Shown: piece after piece, positions 6,791 to 15,598 of the stretch | How positions within the stretch are numbered: the first letter of the stretch is position 1 | Layout: each line of letters opens with the position of its first letter | NCBI RefSeq assembly: GCF_031846325.1 | Contig: NZ_JAVRHZ010000002.1 | Coordinates: 124,001 to 188,000 of the forward strand | Origin: Patiriisocius_A hiemis | Lineage (GTDB): Bacteria; Bacteroidota; Bacteroidia; Flavobacteriales; Flavobacteriaceae | DNA length: 64,000 nt | Reading direction: 5' to 3' | Notes under the pieces: model-generated | What the model saw: the letters and a program-made list of their open reading frames with translations, nothing else | What the model was told of the DNA's origin: nothing | Databases searched by the model: none | Made by a program: the position numbers and the translations under genes

Positions 6791-8812
6791 TTGAAAAAGT
6801 TTATTCTTTTTTTTCTAATTGGCTTAAATTGCCTGTGCACACTTGCACAAAATAAAGATATTGACTACTACAAAGAACTAGTTTCTACACAAAAGAGTTC
6901 TTTAGACAAATTAGTTGTTATAGACTCTGTCCTTTCAAAAAGCTTTAGGGTAGATACTGACACTTTTGTTAGATATAGTATTATGTATATTGAGTTGGCT
7001 AAAGAACTTGATAGTATTGATCTAGCTGCAAAAAAAGCTATGAACTTACAATTTCCTCTTACCGTTTATAAGAACGACCCTATTAAATCTATTAAAATAA
7101 TAGATGGTGTTCTAGCACATAAATACAAGATTACAGATAGTTTTTTACTAGGTGGTTTATATTTAAAAAGAGGAGGCGCAAATTATAAATTAGACCAAAA
7201 ACAAGCAGTTGAAGACTACACAACTGCTATAGAAAACTTTGGAGCAAAAGACTCTGTTTACATTGCAGATGCTCATTTATTTAGTGGGCAAGTATATTCT
7301 AATATGGGCAAATTTGTTCCAGCAGGTGAAAGCTACAATAAAGCATATAAAATATTTGAAGCCCTAAATGATCAAGAATATATGTTTTATGCCAAACAAG
7401 GGATAGTGGTAATGTTTAGCATGAATGGTTTTTATGAAAAAGCTTATGAAGAAAGACAAAAACTTTTTGAAACTTTAAAAGGCTTCAAAAACCAACAATA
7501 TCTTGTTTCTGAATATTACAACCAAGCCTTTGATTATGAAAAGACTGGTAATTATAAGAAGATGTTGTTTTACCTAGACAAAGCAAACCAAGCATTGGAA
7601 ACACATAAAACAATAACCAATTATTTACAAAATAAGGTTTTAATAAACTCTAAGTATGCTGGGTATTATGCAGAAAAAGGAATTACTGAAAAATCTGGAG
7701 AATATTTATCTAAAATTGACACAATAATTCCAAAAGTTAGCAATGATTACTTTGCCTTATCTGCTTATAATGGAGCTAAAGCAAAGTATTTAACCTCATT
7801 AAACAACAATAGAGAGGCGCTAGAATTTGCAAATAAAAAACTTGAAAACACTTCAAATATTGGTCTTGAAGATGGAATTATGGAGTCTCATCTATTGTTG
7901 TCAAACATCCATGAAAAAGTAGGAAACTACAAAAAAAGTCTTTCTCATAAAGAAAGTTATATTAAACTTAAAGATTCGATATATAACAGAGGTACAGCAA
8001 ATGCTCTTGCATACTATCAAACCTTATACGAAACAGAAAAAAAGGAAAAAGAGCTTTTAGAAACAACAGCTAATATACGGTTACTAGAAAAGGACAATGA
8101 ATCTTTTAAAAAACTCATAGCGCTTGTTAGTGTTGGAGTTCTTTTACTATTTGGGGTTTTCTTATTGTTTAGAAATCAAAAAGAGCTCAAATTGAATAAA
8201 ATAAGACAGGAGCGTTTTAGTCAAAAATTAATTGTATCTCAAGAAGAAGAGCGTAAAAGAATATCAAAAGATTTACATGATAGCTTAGGGCAACAGCTAC
8301 TTTTAATTAAAAATAAAATTGTGCCCCTTAAAGACGAAGAAACAAAAAAAATGGTAGATGATGCCATAGATGAAGTACGTAACATTTCTAGAGACCTACA
8401 TCCCTTCCAATTACAAGAAATGGGAATTACACGGGCCATAGAACATACACTTACAAAAATAGATGAAAACACAACTATTTTTATTTCTTCAGAAATTGAA
8501 AATATTGATAATTTGTTTACACCAGAGCAAGAGGTTAATATCTATCGTATTGTACAAGAGTCTCTTAACAACATAATTAAGCACGCAAAAGCTGAAGCCA
8601 GTAAAGTTTCAGTAAAGAAGTTTTCAAAAAATATTATTATTTCAGTAAAAGATAATGGAGTAGGGTTTGATTTTTCGGAAAAATATCAAGATATTAAGTC
8701 GCTGGGATTAAAGACACTACTAGAAAGAACTAAAGTATTAGATGGACAAATGCGTGTATTCTCAAGAAAAAATACAGGTACAACACTAGAATTTCAATTC
8801 CCGATAACTTGA
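6791..8812 (+). CDS. TPR-containing sensor histidine kinase, NarL type
   Basis: About 673 residues: signal peptide (KKFILFFLIGLNCLCTLAQ), a long helical region with tetratricopeptide-like repeats up to about residue 400, one membrane segment (ALVSVGVLLLFGVFLLF, near 443-460), then a HisKA_3 domain with EEERKRISKDLHDSLGQ (phospho-acceptor His near 496) and a HATPase domain (QESLNNIIKHAKA, DNGVGFD, GLKTLLERTKVL). The TPR part is therefore probably periplasmic and senses a protein or peptide. A GTG at 6764 would add nine residues, but TTG 6791 gives the cleaner signal peptide and fits the promoter. It overlaps the regulator gene by four bases. Confidence 0.87.
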   Translation: MKKFILFFLIGLNCLCTLAQNKDIDYYKELVSTQKSSLDKLVVIDSVLSKSFRVDTDTFVRYSIMYIELAKELDSIDLAAKKAMNLQFPLTVYKNDPIKSIKIIDGVLAHKYKITDSFLLGGLYLKRGGANYKLDQKQAVEDYTTAIENFGAKDSVYIADAHLFSGQVYSNMGKFVPAGESYNKAYKIFEALNDQEYMFYAKQGIVVMFSMNGFYEKAYEERQKLFETLKGFKNQQYLVSEYYNQAFDYEKTGNYKKMLFYLDKANQALETHKTITNYLQNKVLINSKYAGYYAEKGITEKSGEYLSKIDTIIPKVSNDYFALSAYNGAKAKYLTSLNNNREALEFANKKLENTSNIGLEDGIMESHLLLSNIHEKVGNYKKSLSHKESYIKLKDSIYNRGTANALAYYQTLYETEKKEKELLETTANIRLLEKDNESFKKLIALVSVGVLLLFGVFLLFRNQKELKLNKIRQERFSQKLIVSQEEERKRISKDLHDSLGQQLLLIKNKIVPLKDEETKKMVDDAIDEVRNISRDLHPFQLQEMGITRAIEHTLTKIDENTTIFISSEIENIDNLFTPEQEVNIYRIVQESLNNIIKHAKAEASKVSVKKFSKNIIISVKDNGVGFDFSEKYQDIKSLGLKTLLERTKVLDGQMRVFSRKNTGTTLEFQFPIT

Positions 8813-9441
8813 AAGAACATACTCTAATCATAGCAGACGATCATCCACTACTCTTAAAAGGATTAAATGACTTTTTACAAGAGAAAGGGTTTAATATTAT
8901 TGGAGGAGCCTCTAATGGCAGAGAAGCATACAACCTTATAGTAAAAGAAGAGCCAGATATAGCTATTCTAGATATACAAATGCCTTACATGTCTGGCCTC
9001 GAAATTGCTAAAAAATGTAAAAGTAAAAGTCTTGAAACTAAAATAATTTTAATCACACTACATAAAGAAAGAGAGCTTTACTTAGAAGCCAAAGAATTAA
9101 ACATCTTTGGATATATACTAAAGGAGTTTGCACTTGAAGAGATTGAGCTCTGCTTAGAAAAAGTTATTAATAACGAGTCTTTTTTTAGTCCGAAGATAAA
9201 AGGATCATTAGGAGATAATGAAATTAAAGAAAGTTCTCTTGATTGCCTTACTCCTTCTGAAAAGAAAATCTTAAAGTTAATTGCTAAGGATAAAACCAAT
9301 AAGGAAATAGCTTCTTTATTATTTATTTCCTATCGAACTGTTGAAAAGCATAGAAGTAATATTATCACAAAACTAAAGCTTGAACCTAAAACAAATAGTC
9401 TCTTAATCTACGCAAAGGAAAATCACAGCCAATTGCTCTAG
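8809..9441 (+). CDS. LuxR/NarL-family response regulator
   Basis: A 210-residue regulator. The receiver domain has the acidic pair D10/D11, phosphorylation site D55 (AILDIQMPYMSG) and K105 (YILKEF). The C-terminal GerE-type helix-turn-helix spans about residues 145-195 (LTPSEKKILKLIAKDKTNKE, then SYRTVEKHRSNI). It starts with TTG inside TTGA, overlapping the kinase stop, so kinase and regulator are a cognate, coupled pair. Target genes are not indicated. Confidence 0.92.
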   Translation: MKEHTLIIADDHPLLLKGLNDFLQEKGFNIIGGASNGREAYNLIVKEEPDIAILDIQMPYMSGLEIAKKCKSKSLETKIILITLHKERELYLEAKELNIFGYILKEFALEEIELCLEKVINNESFFSPKIKGSLGDNEIKESSLDCLTPSEKKILKLIAKDKTNKEIASLLFISYRTVEKHRSNIITKLKLEPKTNSLLIYAKENHSQLL

Positions 9442-9548
9442 TATTTTGGTTTTCTTTAAATTACGTGTTTATACGTATTTCAGTATACAATCAAAAATCA
9501 CATCTTTACATAAACAATCTAACTAGAATATCCTAAAAGAAAAGGGCA

Positions 9549-9659
9549 ATGGGAGAAAAGCCTGATATATTACGTAAAAGAACATTATACATTTTCTTAT
9601 TTGTTTCAGTACTTATCATACTTGGATTAAATTTGATTAATTACTTTATTTCTAACTAA
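9549..9659 (+). CDS. 36-residue single-pass membrane miniprotein
   Basis: An ATG at 9549 opens a 36-codon frame ending at TAA 9657-9659: a charged N-terminus (MGEKPDILRKR) followed by one hydrophobic helix (TLYIFLFVSVLIILGLNLIN). It is preceded by a purine-rich AAAGAAAAGGGCA that could act as a ribosome-binding stretch, lies 108 bases after the response regulator, and is followed by a strong terminator. The positive-inside arrangement suggests N-in topology. Function unknown; it is short, so coding status is probable rather than certain. Confidence 0.55.
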   Translation: MGEKPDILRKRTLYIFLFVSVLIILGLNLINYFISN

Positions 9660-9687
9660 CATTTATATTTCAATTTAGCTAACTAAC

Positions 9688-9721
9688 AAAAAACCCTGAG
9701 TAATTTACTCAGGGTTTTTTT
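9688..9721. terminator. Bidirectional terminator between miniprotein and sucB
   Basis: Near-perfect hairpin, AAAAAACCCTGAGTAA with TTACTCAGGGTTTTTT around 9704, with A run on one side and T run on the other. It serves both the plus-strand two-component operon and the minus-strand sucB. Confidence 0.9.
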
Positions 9722-9738
9722 ATTTATAAAAGTTAATC

Positions 9739-11004
9739 TTAAAGCTCTAATGCCTTTTCAATGTCGTTATCCATTAATAAGTCTATTGGGCTTTCAAGAG
9801 CTTCTTTTACAGCTACTAAAAATCCAACAGATTCACGACCATCAATAATTCTGTGATCATAAGATAATGCTACAAACATTACAGGTGCAATGGCAATTGC
9901 TCCATCTCTTACAATAGGTCGCTCTACTATATTATGCATTCCTAAAATTCCTGATTGAGGTGGGTTAATTATAGGAGTAGACAACATACTACCAAAAACA
10001 CCTCCGTTAGATATTGTGAAAGTTCCCCCTGTCATTTCATCAACTGTAATTTTACCATCTCTCGCTCGTAAAGCCAATCTTTTTACTTCACTTTCAACAC
10101 CTCTAAAAGTTAGATTTTCTGCATTTCTAATTACAGGCACCATAAGACCTTTTGGTCCAGAAACTGCAATTGAAATATCCATAAAATCATGTTTTATCTG
10201 GTAATCTCCATCTATCATAGAGTTTACATCTGGGTAAAGCTCTAAAGCTCTAACTACAGCTAGCGTAAAGAAAGACATAAACCCTAAACTAACTCCATGT
10301 TTTTCTTTAAAGGTTTCTTTGTATTTTTTACGAAGCTCAAAAATAGGACTCATATCCACTTCATTAAAAGTGGTTAACATTGCTGTTTCATTTTTTGCAG
10401 AGACTAGACGTTCTGCTACTTTACGACGTAGCATTGATAATTTTTTACGCTCTGTTCCTCTACTTCCATTACCTGGAGTACCCATAGATGGAGTGGCCTC
10501 TTGCGCATCACTTTTAGTAATACGACCATCACGACCACTTCCTTTTACACTTGTAGCATCAATACCTTTTTCGTCTAATATTTTTTTGGCAGCTGGCGAA
10601 GGTGTTCCTGATGCATATGTTTTCTCAGGAGCTGGCTCTTTTTTCTTGTTATCTTTTTTAGCTTCAGCTGCTTTTTTATCTAAGTCAGGTGCTGCATTAG
10701 TTTCTCCTTTTTCATCACCTGGGTTTTTGTATGTCTCAGTAGTATCGTCATCACCTTCTGGTTTTTCTGCATCTGTATCAATTAAGCAAACAACCTCTCC
10801 TACTGCAACAGCGTCTCCCTCTTCTGCTTTAAGTGTTATAATCCCACTCGCTTCGGCAGGTAATTCTAGTGTTGCTTTGTCGCTATCAACTTCAGCAATT
10901 GCTTGGTCTTTTTCTACCCAATCGCCATCTTCAACAAGCCATTGTGCTATTTCAACTTCGGTTATGGACTCTCCCGGTGAAGGGACTTTCATTTCTAATG
11001 CCAT
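9739..11004 (-). CDS. sucB: 2-oxoglutarate dehydrogenase E2, dihydrolipoyl succinyltransferase
   Basis: A 421-residue E2 subunit. The N-terminal lipoyl domain has the lipoylated lysine K43 in DSDKATLEL; an acidic/lysine/alanine-rich linker follows (about residues 80-135), then the E3-binding domain (SPAAKKILDEKGID, GRDGRITKSD) and the catalytic acyltransferase domain with the HxxxDG motif (YDHRIIDGRE). With E1 upstream it converts 2-oxoglutarate to succinyl-CoA in the TCA cycle. It is 36 bases after sucA, so the pair is an operon; E3 must be encoded elsewhere. Confidence 0.95.
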   Translation of the reverse strand: MALEMKVPSPGESITEVEIAQWLVEDGDWVEKDQAIAEVDSDKATLELPAEASGIITLKAEEGDAVAVGEVVCLIDTDAEKPEGDDDTTETYKNPGDEKGETNAAPDLDKKAAEAKKDNKKKEPAPEKTYASGTPSPAAKKILDEKGIDATSVKGSGRDGRITKSDAQEATPSMGTPGNGSRGTERKKLSMLRRKVAERLVSAKNETAMLTTFNEVDMSPIFELRKKYKETFKEKHGVSLGFMSFFTLAVVRALELYPDVNSMIDGDYQIKHDFMDISIAVSGPKGLMVPVIRNAENLTFRGVESEVKRLALRARDGKITVDEMTGGTFTISNGGVFGSMLSTPIINPPQSGILGMHNIVERPIVRDGAIAIAPVMFVALSYDHRIIDGRESVGFLVAVKEALESPIDLLMDNDIEKALEL

Positions 11005-11040
11005 AGTTTTATACTTTTCCTAGTTAGGATATTATTTTAT

Positions 11041-13785
11041 TTATTCTGATTTAAAAACACTTTCAATTACTCTTGTATGTCTTGCTTTAGAACGAACACT
11101 ACTTCCTGCAGCTGGAGCAGAGTACATTTTTCTACTACACACCCTCCATTTTCTTGAGGGTTCGTAATGCATTAACATGTGCGAATAAGCACCCATATTT
11201 CTTGGTTCTTCTTGTGCCCAAACAATGTCTTTAGCGTTTTTATATTTCTTTATTATTGCCTCAATTTGTTTAATTGGTAATGGAAATAGTTGTTCTATTC
11301 TTACCAAAGCAACATCATCTCTCTCTAGTTTTTCTTGTTCTTCTAATAAGTCATAGTAAAACTTACCTGTTAAGAAAACTAGTGTTTTAATTTTTTTAGG
11401 ATCTGCATTTTCATCATCAATTAACATTTTAAAGCTTCCTTTAGCAAACTCTTCTTTTGTTGAAAGTACTTTTGGATGACGTAATAAACTCTTAGGAGTA
11501 AAAACAATAAGTGGCTTACGGTAATCTACTTTCATCTGGCGCCTTAATAAATGATACATGTTAGCAGGTGTTGTACAATCTGCAACAAACATGTTGTCCT
11601 TAGCGCATAGTTGAAGGTAACGCTCCATTCTTGCTGAGGAATGCTCTGCTCCTTGCCCTTCATAACCATGCGGTAGTAACATAACAAGTCCGTTTTGAAG
11701 CTTCCATTTATCTTCTGATGCCGAAATATATTGATCTATCATTATTTGAGCACCATTACTAAAGTCTCCAAACTGTGCTTCCCAGATAGTCAAGGTTTTT
11801 GGACTAGCCATTGCGTATCCATAATCAAAACCAACTACTCCATATTCTGATAGTAATGAGTTGTAGATATAAAAATCACCTTGTTCTCCTTTTAATTCAT
11901 TAAGCAATACTATTTCTTCTTCACTTTCTTCTACTTTTACAACAGCATGCCTATGAGAGAACGTTCCTCTTTCTACATCTTGCCCGGTCATTCTAACATC
12001 GTAGCCTTCCTTAAGTAAGGTTCCATAGGCTAATAATTCGGCCATTGCCCAATCTAATTGATTGTCCTCAAAATACATTTTGTGACGCGCTTCAATTAAA
12101 CGAGAAATTTTGCGTAGGAACTTTTTATCTTCTGGAAGTTTTGTAATTACCTTGGCTATTTCAGTTAAGTTTTTTAAAGGAACAGTTGTATCTACATCCT
12201 GGATCATTTTATCTTCCTCTGCATACTGAAACCCCTCCCACTCATCTTTCATTATGGCAGTAATAACTGTTTTATCTTCTTTTCTAGAATCTTCTAAGTT
12301 TTCTTCTAGTTTATCTTTATATTCTTGCTCTAGCTTTTTGGTATGCCCTTTCTCAATAACACCTTCAGCAAAGAGTTTTTCAGCATAGATATCTCTTGGG
12401 TTTTGGTGCTTTGATATTGCTTTATACAATTTAGGTTGTGTAAAACGAGGCTCATCTCCTTCATTATGTCCATACTTTCTGTATCCCAATAGGTCTATAA
12501 ATACATCACGACCAAACTGCATTCTAAAATCTAATGCAAATATCATAGCATGAACTACTGCCTCAACATCATCTGCATTTACGTGTAAAACAGGTGATAA
12601 AGTAACTTTTGCTACATCTGTACAATAGGTAGAGGAACGACCATCAAGATAATTGGTTGTAAAACCAACTTGGTTGTTTACAACAATATGAATTGTTCCT
12701 CCTGTTTTATAACCATCTAGTTGTGCCATTTGCACTACTTCATACACAAGACCTTGGCCTGCAATTGCAGCATCTCCATGTACTATTATAGGTAAGACTT
12801 TTTTACTATCGTCTTTATGATGTCTATCTTGCTTTGCCCTCGCTATTCCTTCTACAACTGCTCCTACAGTTTCTAGGTGAGAAGGGTTGGGTGCAATATT
12901 TAAGTTAATTTCTTTACCTGAATCAGTTTTTCTTTTTGAAGTCCAACCCAAATGGTATTTTACATCTCCGTCAAAGTAGTCTTGATCGTAATCTTTACCA
13001 TCAAATTCGCTAAAGATATCTTTTGCACTTTTACCAAAAATATTGGTCAATGTACTTAGGCGGCCTCTATGCGCCATCCCCATTACAAAATCTTCAACTC
13101 CTTTATCTGCAGCAGCTTCAATAAGTGCATCTACTCCAGGAATTAGACTCTCACCTCCTTCTAATGAGAAGCGCTTTTGACCTACATATTTTGTATGTAA
13201 AAATGTTTCAAAAGAAACTGCTTCGTTTAGTTTCTTAAGAATATGTTTTTTCTTTTCTGAAGAAAATTTAGGCTGATTATCATTTACATTAAGCTTATCC
13301 TGAATCCATTGTATTTCTTCTGGCTTACGGATGTACATGTATTCTACTCCTATAGAATCACAATAAATGCTTTGAAGGTGATTAATAATATCTTCTAGTG
13401 TAGTCTCTTTTATACCGAGGATTTCGGCTGCCTTAAACTTCTTTCCTAAGTCTTCTTGGGATAGTCCAAAGTTTTCAATGTCTAACGTAGGTGAATACTT
13501 TCTTCGTTCCCGTACTGGGTTTGTTTTTGTAAAAAGGTGCCCGCGATTTCTATAACCGTCAATCAACTTAATTACTTGAAACTCTTTAAGAACTTCTTCT
13601 GGTAATTCGCCACCTCCATATTCTATACCCAATTCTTCTAGAGAACCGTTTTCTATTCCAAAATCAAACCCCTGAAAAAAAGCTCTCCAACTGGGTTCTA
13701 CACTATCTGGAAATTTTAAATACGTATCGTATAATTGTGCGATGTGTTCTGGATGTATCGCATTGAGAAAAGAATATTTATCCAT
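11041..13785 (-). CDS. sucA: 2-oxoglutarate dehydrogenase E1 component
   Basis: A 914-residue thiamine-diphosphate enzyme. The short N-terminal motif (FLNAIHPEHIAQLYDTYL) resembles the E2-docking segment of E1o; thiamine-binding regions include GMAHRGRLSTL, HGDAAIAGQGLVYE and VVNNQVGFTT; the C-terminal half contains HRHAVV and LPHGYEGQGAEHSSAR. It decarboxylates 2-oxoglutarate and transfers the succinyl group to E2 lipoate. Possible -7 boxes for the operon occur at 13824-13831 (CAAAAATA on plus) and 13835-13842. Confidence 0.96.
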   Translation of the reverse strand: MDKYSFLNAIHPEHIAQLYDTYLKFPDSVEPSWRAFFQGFDFGIENGSLEELGIEYGGGELPEEVLKEFQVIKLIDGYRNRGHLFTKTNPVRERRKYSPTLDIENFGLSQEDLGKKFKAAEILGIKETTLEDIINHLQSIYCDSIGVEYMYIRKPEEIQWIQDKLNVNDNQPKFSSEKKKHILKKLNEAVSFETFLHTKYVGQKRFSLEGGESLIPGVDALIEAAADKGVEDFVMGMAHRGRLSTLTNIFGKSAKDIFSEFDGKDYDQDYFDGDVKYHLGWTSKRKTDSGKEINLNIAPNPSHLETVGAVVEGIARAKQDRHHKDDSKKVLPIIVHGDAAIAGQGLVYEVVQMAQLDGYKTGGTIHIVVNNQVGFTTNYLDGRSSTYCTDVAKVTLSPVLHVNADDVEAVVHAMIFALDFRMQFGRDVFIDLLGYRKYGHNEGDEPRFTQPKLYKAISKHQNPRDIYAEKLFAEGVIEKGHTKKLEQEYKDKLEENLEDSRKEDKTVITAIMKDEWEGFQYAEEDKMIQDVDTTVPLKNLTEIAKVITKLPEDKKFLRKISRLIEARHKMYFEDNQLDWAMAELLAYGTLLKEGYDVRMTGQDVERGTFSHRHAVVKVEESEEEIVLLNELKGEQGDFYIYNSLLSEYGVVGFDYGYAMASPKTLTIWEAQFGDFSNGAQIMIDQYISASEDKWKLQNGLVMLLPHGYEGQGAEHSSARMERYLQLCAKDNMFVADCTTPANMYHLLRRQMKVDYRKPLIVFTPKSLLRHPKVLSTKEEFAKGSFKMLIDDENADPKKIKTLVFLTGKFYYDLLEEQEKLERDDVALVRIEQLFPLPIKQIEAIIKKYKNAKDIVWAQEEPRNMGAYSHMLMHYEPSRKWRVCSRKMYSAPAAGSSVRSKARHTRVIESVFKSE

Positions 13786-13823
13786 CTTTGGAATACCTGT
13801 GTTTTTAGTATCGTAAAACAGTA

Positions 13824-13831
13824 CAAAAATA
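13824..13831 (-). promoter_or_regulatory. Candidate -7 promoter box of sucAB
   Basis: Minus strand TATTTTTG matches TAnnTTTG and predicts a leader of about 33 bases. A second match lies at 13835-13842. No -33 TTG at the usual spacing. Confidence 0.35.
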
Positions 13832-13924
13832 CAACAAATCTAATAACTACATTGATGGGGATATATTTATTTTACATAGCTTTTTGAAAAGGAGCTAGTC
13901 TATACTCAATATTTAAAAAATACC

Positions 13925-13932
13925 TACCTTTA
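13925..13932 (+). promoter_or_regulatory. Candidate -7 box, leaderless, before the small barrel gene
   Basis: TACCTTTA ends exactly five bases before the ATG at 13937. No -33 TTG at 17-23 bases was found. Confidence 0.45.
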
Positions 13933-13936
13933 GGTA

Positions 13937-14470
13937 ATGAAATTAAAACAAATACAACTTCTCATCTTTTTTGTAGTTTTTTGTTATGTATGTCAAGGAC
14001 AAGTTGATGCTACTCAAAACAAAGATACTAGCTATCAATTTTGGGACCGTGTGCGTTTTGGTGGTGGAGTAGGATTAAGTTTTGGCAATGGTTTTTTTAG
14101 TGGGACGCTAGCGCCAAGTACCATTTACCAATTTAATAATCAATTTGCTTTAGGCGTAGGGCTATCTGGAACCTACAATAGTCAACGCGATTTTGCAAAC
14201 ACAACTATTTTAGGAGGAAGCTTAATTAGCTTGTTTAATGTAATCCCAGAGATACAGCTTTCTGGAGAATTAGAGCAACTTAACTTTAATAGAAATTTTG
14301 AAGCCACTACTGGGTTTGAAGATGACAATTTCTGGAATACTGCTTTATTTTTAGGTGCAGGATATACTGATGGCAATTTTACTGTAGGTATTCGCTACGA
14401 TGTTTTATATAATGAGGATCGAAGTATTTATGCTAATGCATGGGTACCTTTTGTGAGGGTGTTCTTTTAA
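13937..14470 (+). CDS. Small outer-membrane beta-barrel-like protein
   Basis: A 177-residue protein with a signal peptide (MKLKQIQLLIFFVVFCYVCQ) and glycine/aromatic alternating strands (VRFGGGVGLSFGNGFFSG; ALGVGLSGTY; GNFTVGIRYDVLY) ending in a C-terminal FVRVFF typical of an outer-membrane strand. Similar flavobacterial proteins sometimes carry the name 'alpha-ketoglutarate decarboxylase', apparently from the adjacent sucA; nothing in the sequence supports enzyme activity. It is divergent from sucA and convergent with the prenyltransferase gene. Confidence 0.62.
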   Translation: MKLKQIQLLIFFVVFCYVCQGQVDATQNKDTSYQFWDRVRFGGGVGLSFGNGFFSGTLAPSTIYQFNNQFALGVGLSGTYNSQRDFANTTILGGSLISLFNVIPEIQLSGELEQLNFNRNFEATTGFEDDNFWNTALFLGAGYTDGNFTVGIRYDVLYNEDRSIYANAWVPFVRVFF

Positions 14471-15445
14471 CTAAACCTTCCGCTTCATTAACCAGTTTCC
14501 AAAATCACGAAGTTGTTCTTTTTTCTCTTCTGAAATTTTAATTTTCTCAAGTAAATCAAAGGCTGTTTTAGTGTAGTCTTTAATAGCATTTAGAGTGTCT
14601 TTAGCAGAACCTGTTGAAACAAATAGTTCTTTAATTGTTTCAATTTTATCTTCAGAATTTTTAGGAGTAATACTATATAACTGCTCTAATGTTTCTTTAT
14701 CTTGAGAGGTTCCTTTCTCCAAAGCTGTTAAATATAAATAGGTTTTTTTATTAGTAATAATATCACCTCCTACTTGTTTACCAAAAGTTTTAGGATCTCC
14801 AAAAGCATCCAAATAATCGTCCTGTAACTGAAACGCTATACCTAGATTTCTTCCAAATTGGTATATGTATTCTTTACAACTTTGTGAAGCATTTGCAACA
14901 ATAGCTCCCATTTGCATAGCTGCCCCAATGAGTACTGCAGTTTTGTAATCAATCATTTTTAAATACTCCGGGATAGTAACATCATCTCTCGTTTCAAAAT
15001 CTACATCATATTGTTGTCCCTCACAAACCTCAATCGCTGTTTTACTAAACAACTTTGCTAATTGCCTAAACAATTCTGGTTCATACTCCTCAAATAATTG
15101 ATATGCCAAAATAAGCATCGCATCACCAGATAAAATACCTGTATTAACATCCCATTTTTCATGTACAGTTTGTTCTCCTCTTCGCAGGGGAGCATCATCC
15201 ATAATATCGTCATGGATTAAAGAAAAATTATGAAATAGTTCCACAGCCATTGCTGCGTTTGTAGCTTTTTTTGGGTCACCCCCAAAGAAATCGCATGCCA
15301 TTAAAGTTAAGATAGGTCTTAGACGCTTCCCTCCTAATGAAACTATATAAGAAATAGGTTCGTAGAGCTGTATAGGCTCCTTAACCGTAATAACTTGAGC
15401 TAAGTTTTCTTGTAATAACTCGCTGTATTTTTCTAATCCAAGCAT
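14471..15445 (-). CDS. Trans-isoprenyl diphosphate synthase (polyprenyl synthetase family)
   Basis: A 324-residue all-helical prenyltransferase. The first aspartate-rich motif is LIHDDIMDDAPLRRG (DDxxD plus the following RR) and the second is LQDDYLDAFGDP; GGKRLRPIL is the substrate-binding motif near the N-terminus. Such enzymes condense isopentenyl diphosphate with allylic diphosphates; chain length (farnesyl, geranylgeranyl or longer quinone tail) cannot be settled here. It uses precursors made by the DXP pathway whose first enzyme, dxs, lies in this window. A possible -7 box is at 15461-15468. Confidence 0.88.
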   Translation of the reverse strand: MLGLEKYSELLQENLAQVITVKEPIQLYEPISYIVSLGGKRLRPILTLMACDFFGGDPKKATNAAMAVELFHNFSLIHDDIMDDAPLRRGEQTVHEKWDVNTGILSGDAMLILAYQLFEEYEPELFRQLAKLFSKTAIEVCEGQQYDVDFETRDDVTIPEYLKMIDYKTAVLIGAAMQMGAIVANASQSCKEYIYQFGRNLGIAFQLQDDYLDAFGDPKTFGKQVGGDIITNKKTYLYLTALEKGTSQDKETLEQLYSITPKNSEDKIETIKELFVSTGSAKDTLNAIKDYTKTAFDLLEKIKISEEKKEQLRDFGNWLMKRKV

Positions 15446-15460
15446 GAAGTTAAATTTTTA

Positions 15461-15468
15461 CAAAAATA
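15461..15468 (-). promoter_or_regulatory. Candidate -7 promoter box of the prenyl synthase gene
   Basis: Minus strand TATTTTTG matches TAnnTTTG; predicts a leader of about 11 bases before the ATG at 15445. Confidence 0.35.
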
Positions 15469-15536
15469 CTATTTGCTTTGGGTTTCTTAATAAGAATGAA
15501 CTGCTAATTAACGAAATGTTAAATAATTGTAAAACT

Positions 15537-15568
15537 TAGGAAACTTTTATTGTTTTTAAAGTTTCCTA
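15537..15568 (+). promoter_or_regulatory. Palindromic operator of the efflux operon
   Basis: Perfect 11-bp inverted repeat TAGGAAACTTT (15537-15547) / AAAGTTTCCTA (15558-15568) around a 10-base spacer. It straddles the -33 TTG and reaches within four bases of the -7 box of the TetR gene. Position and symmetry are those expected of an autoregulatory TetR-type operator; binding by the adjacent regulator is inferred. Confidence 0.7.
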
Positions 15569-15579
15569 TACTACTTTTG
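15550..15579 (+). promoter_or_regulatory. Promoter of the tetR-tolC-adaptor-RND operon
   Basis: TTG at 15550-15552 and TACTTTTG at 15572-15579 with a 19-base spacer, matching the Bacteroidota -33/-7 consensus. Transcription is expected near 15584, about 15 bases before the first ATG. Confidence 0.65.
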
Positions 15580-15598
15580 CACAGAATTTAAAAAAAGA

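Noticed and set aside
10319..11023. 234-codon open frame on the plus strand
   Set aside because: It is antisense to sucB, whose lipoyl and E3-binding motifs are clear; the frame is a shadow of the biased linker codons.
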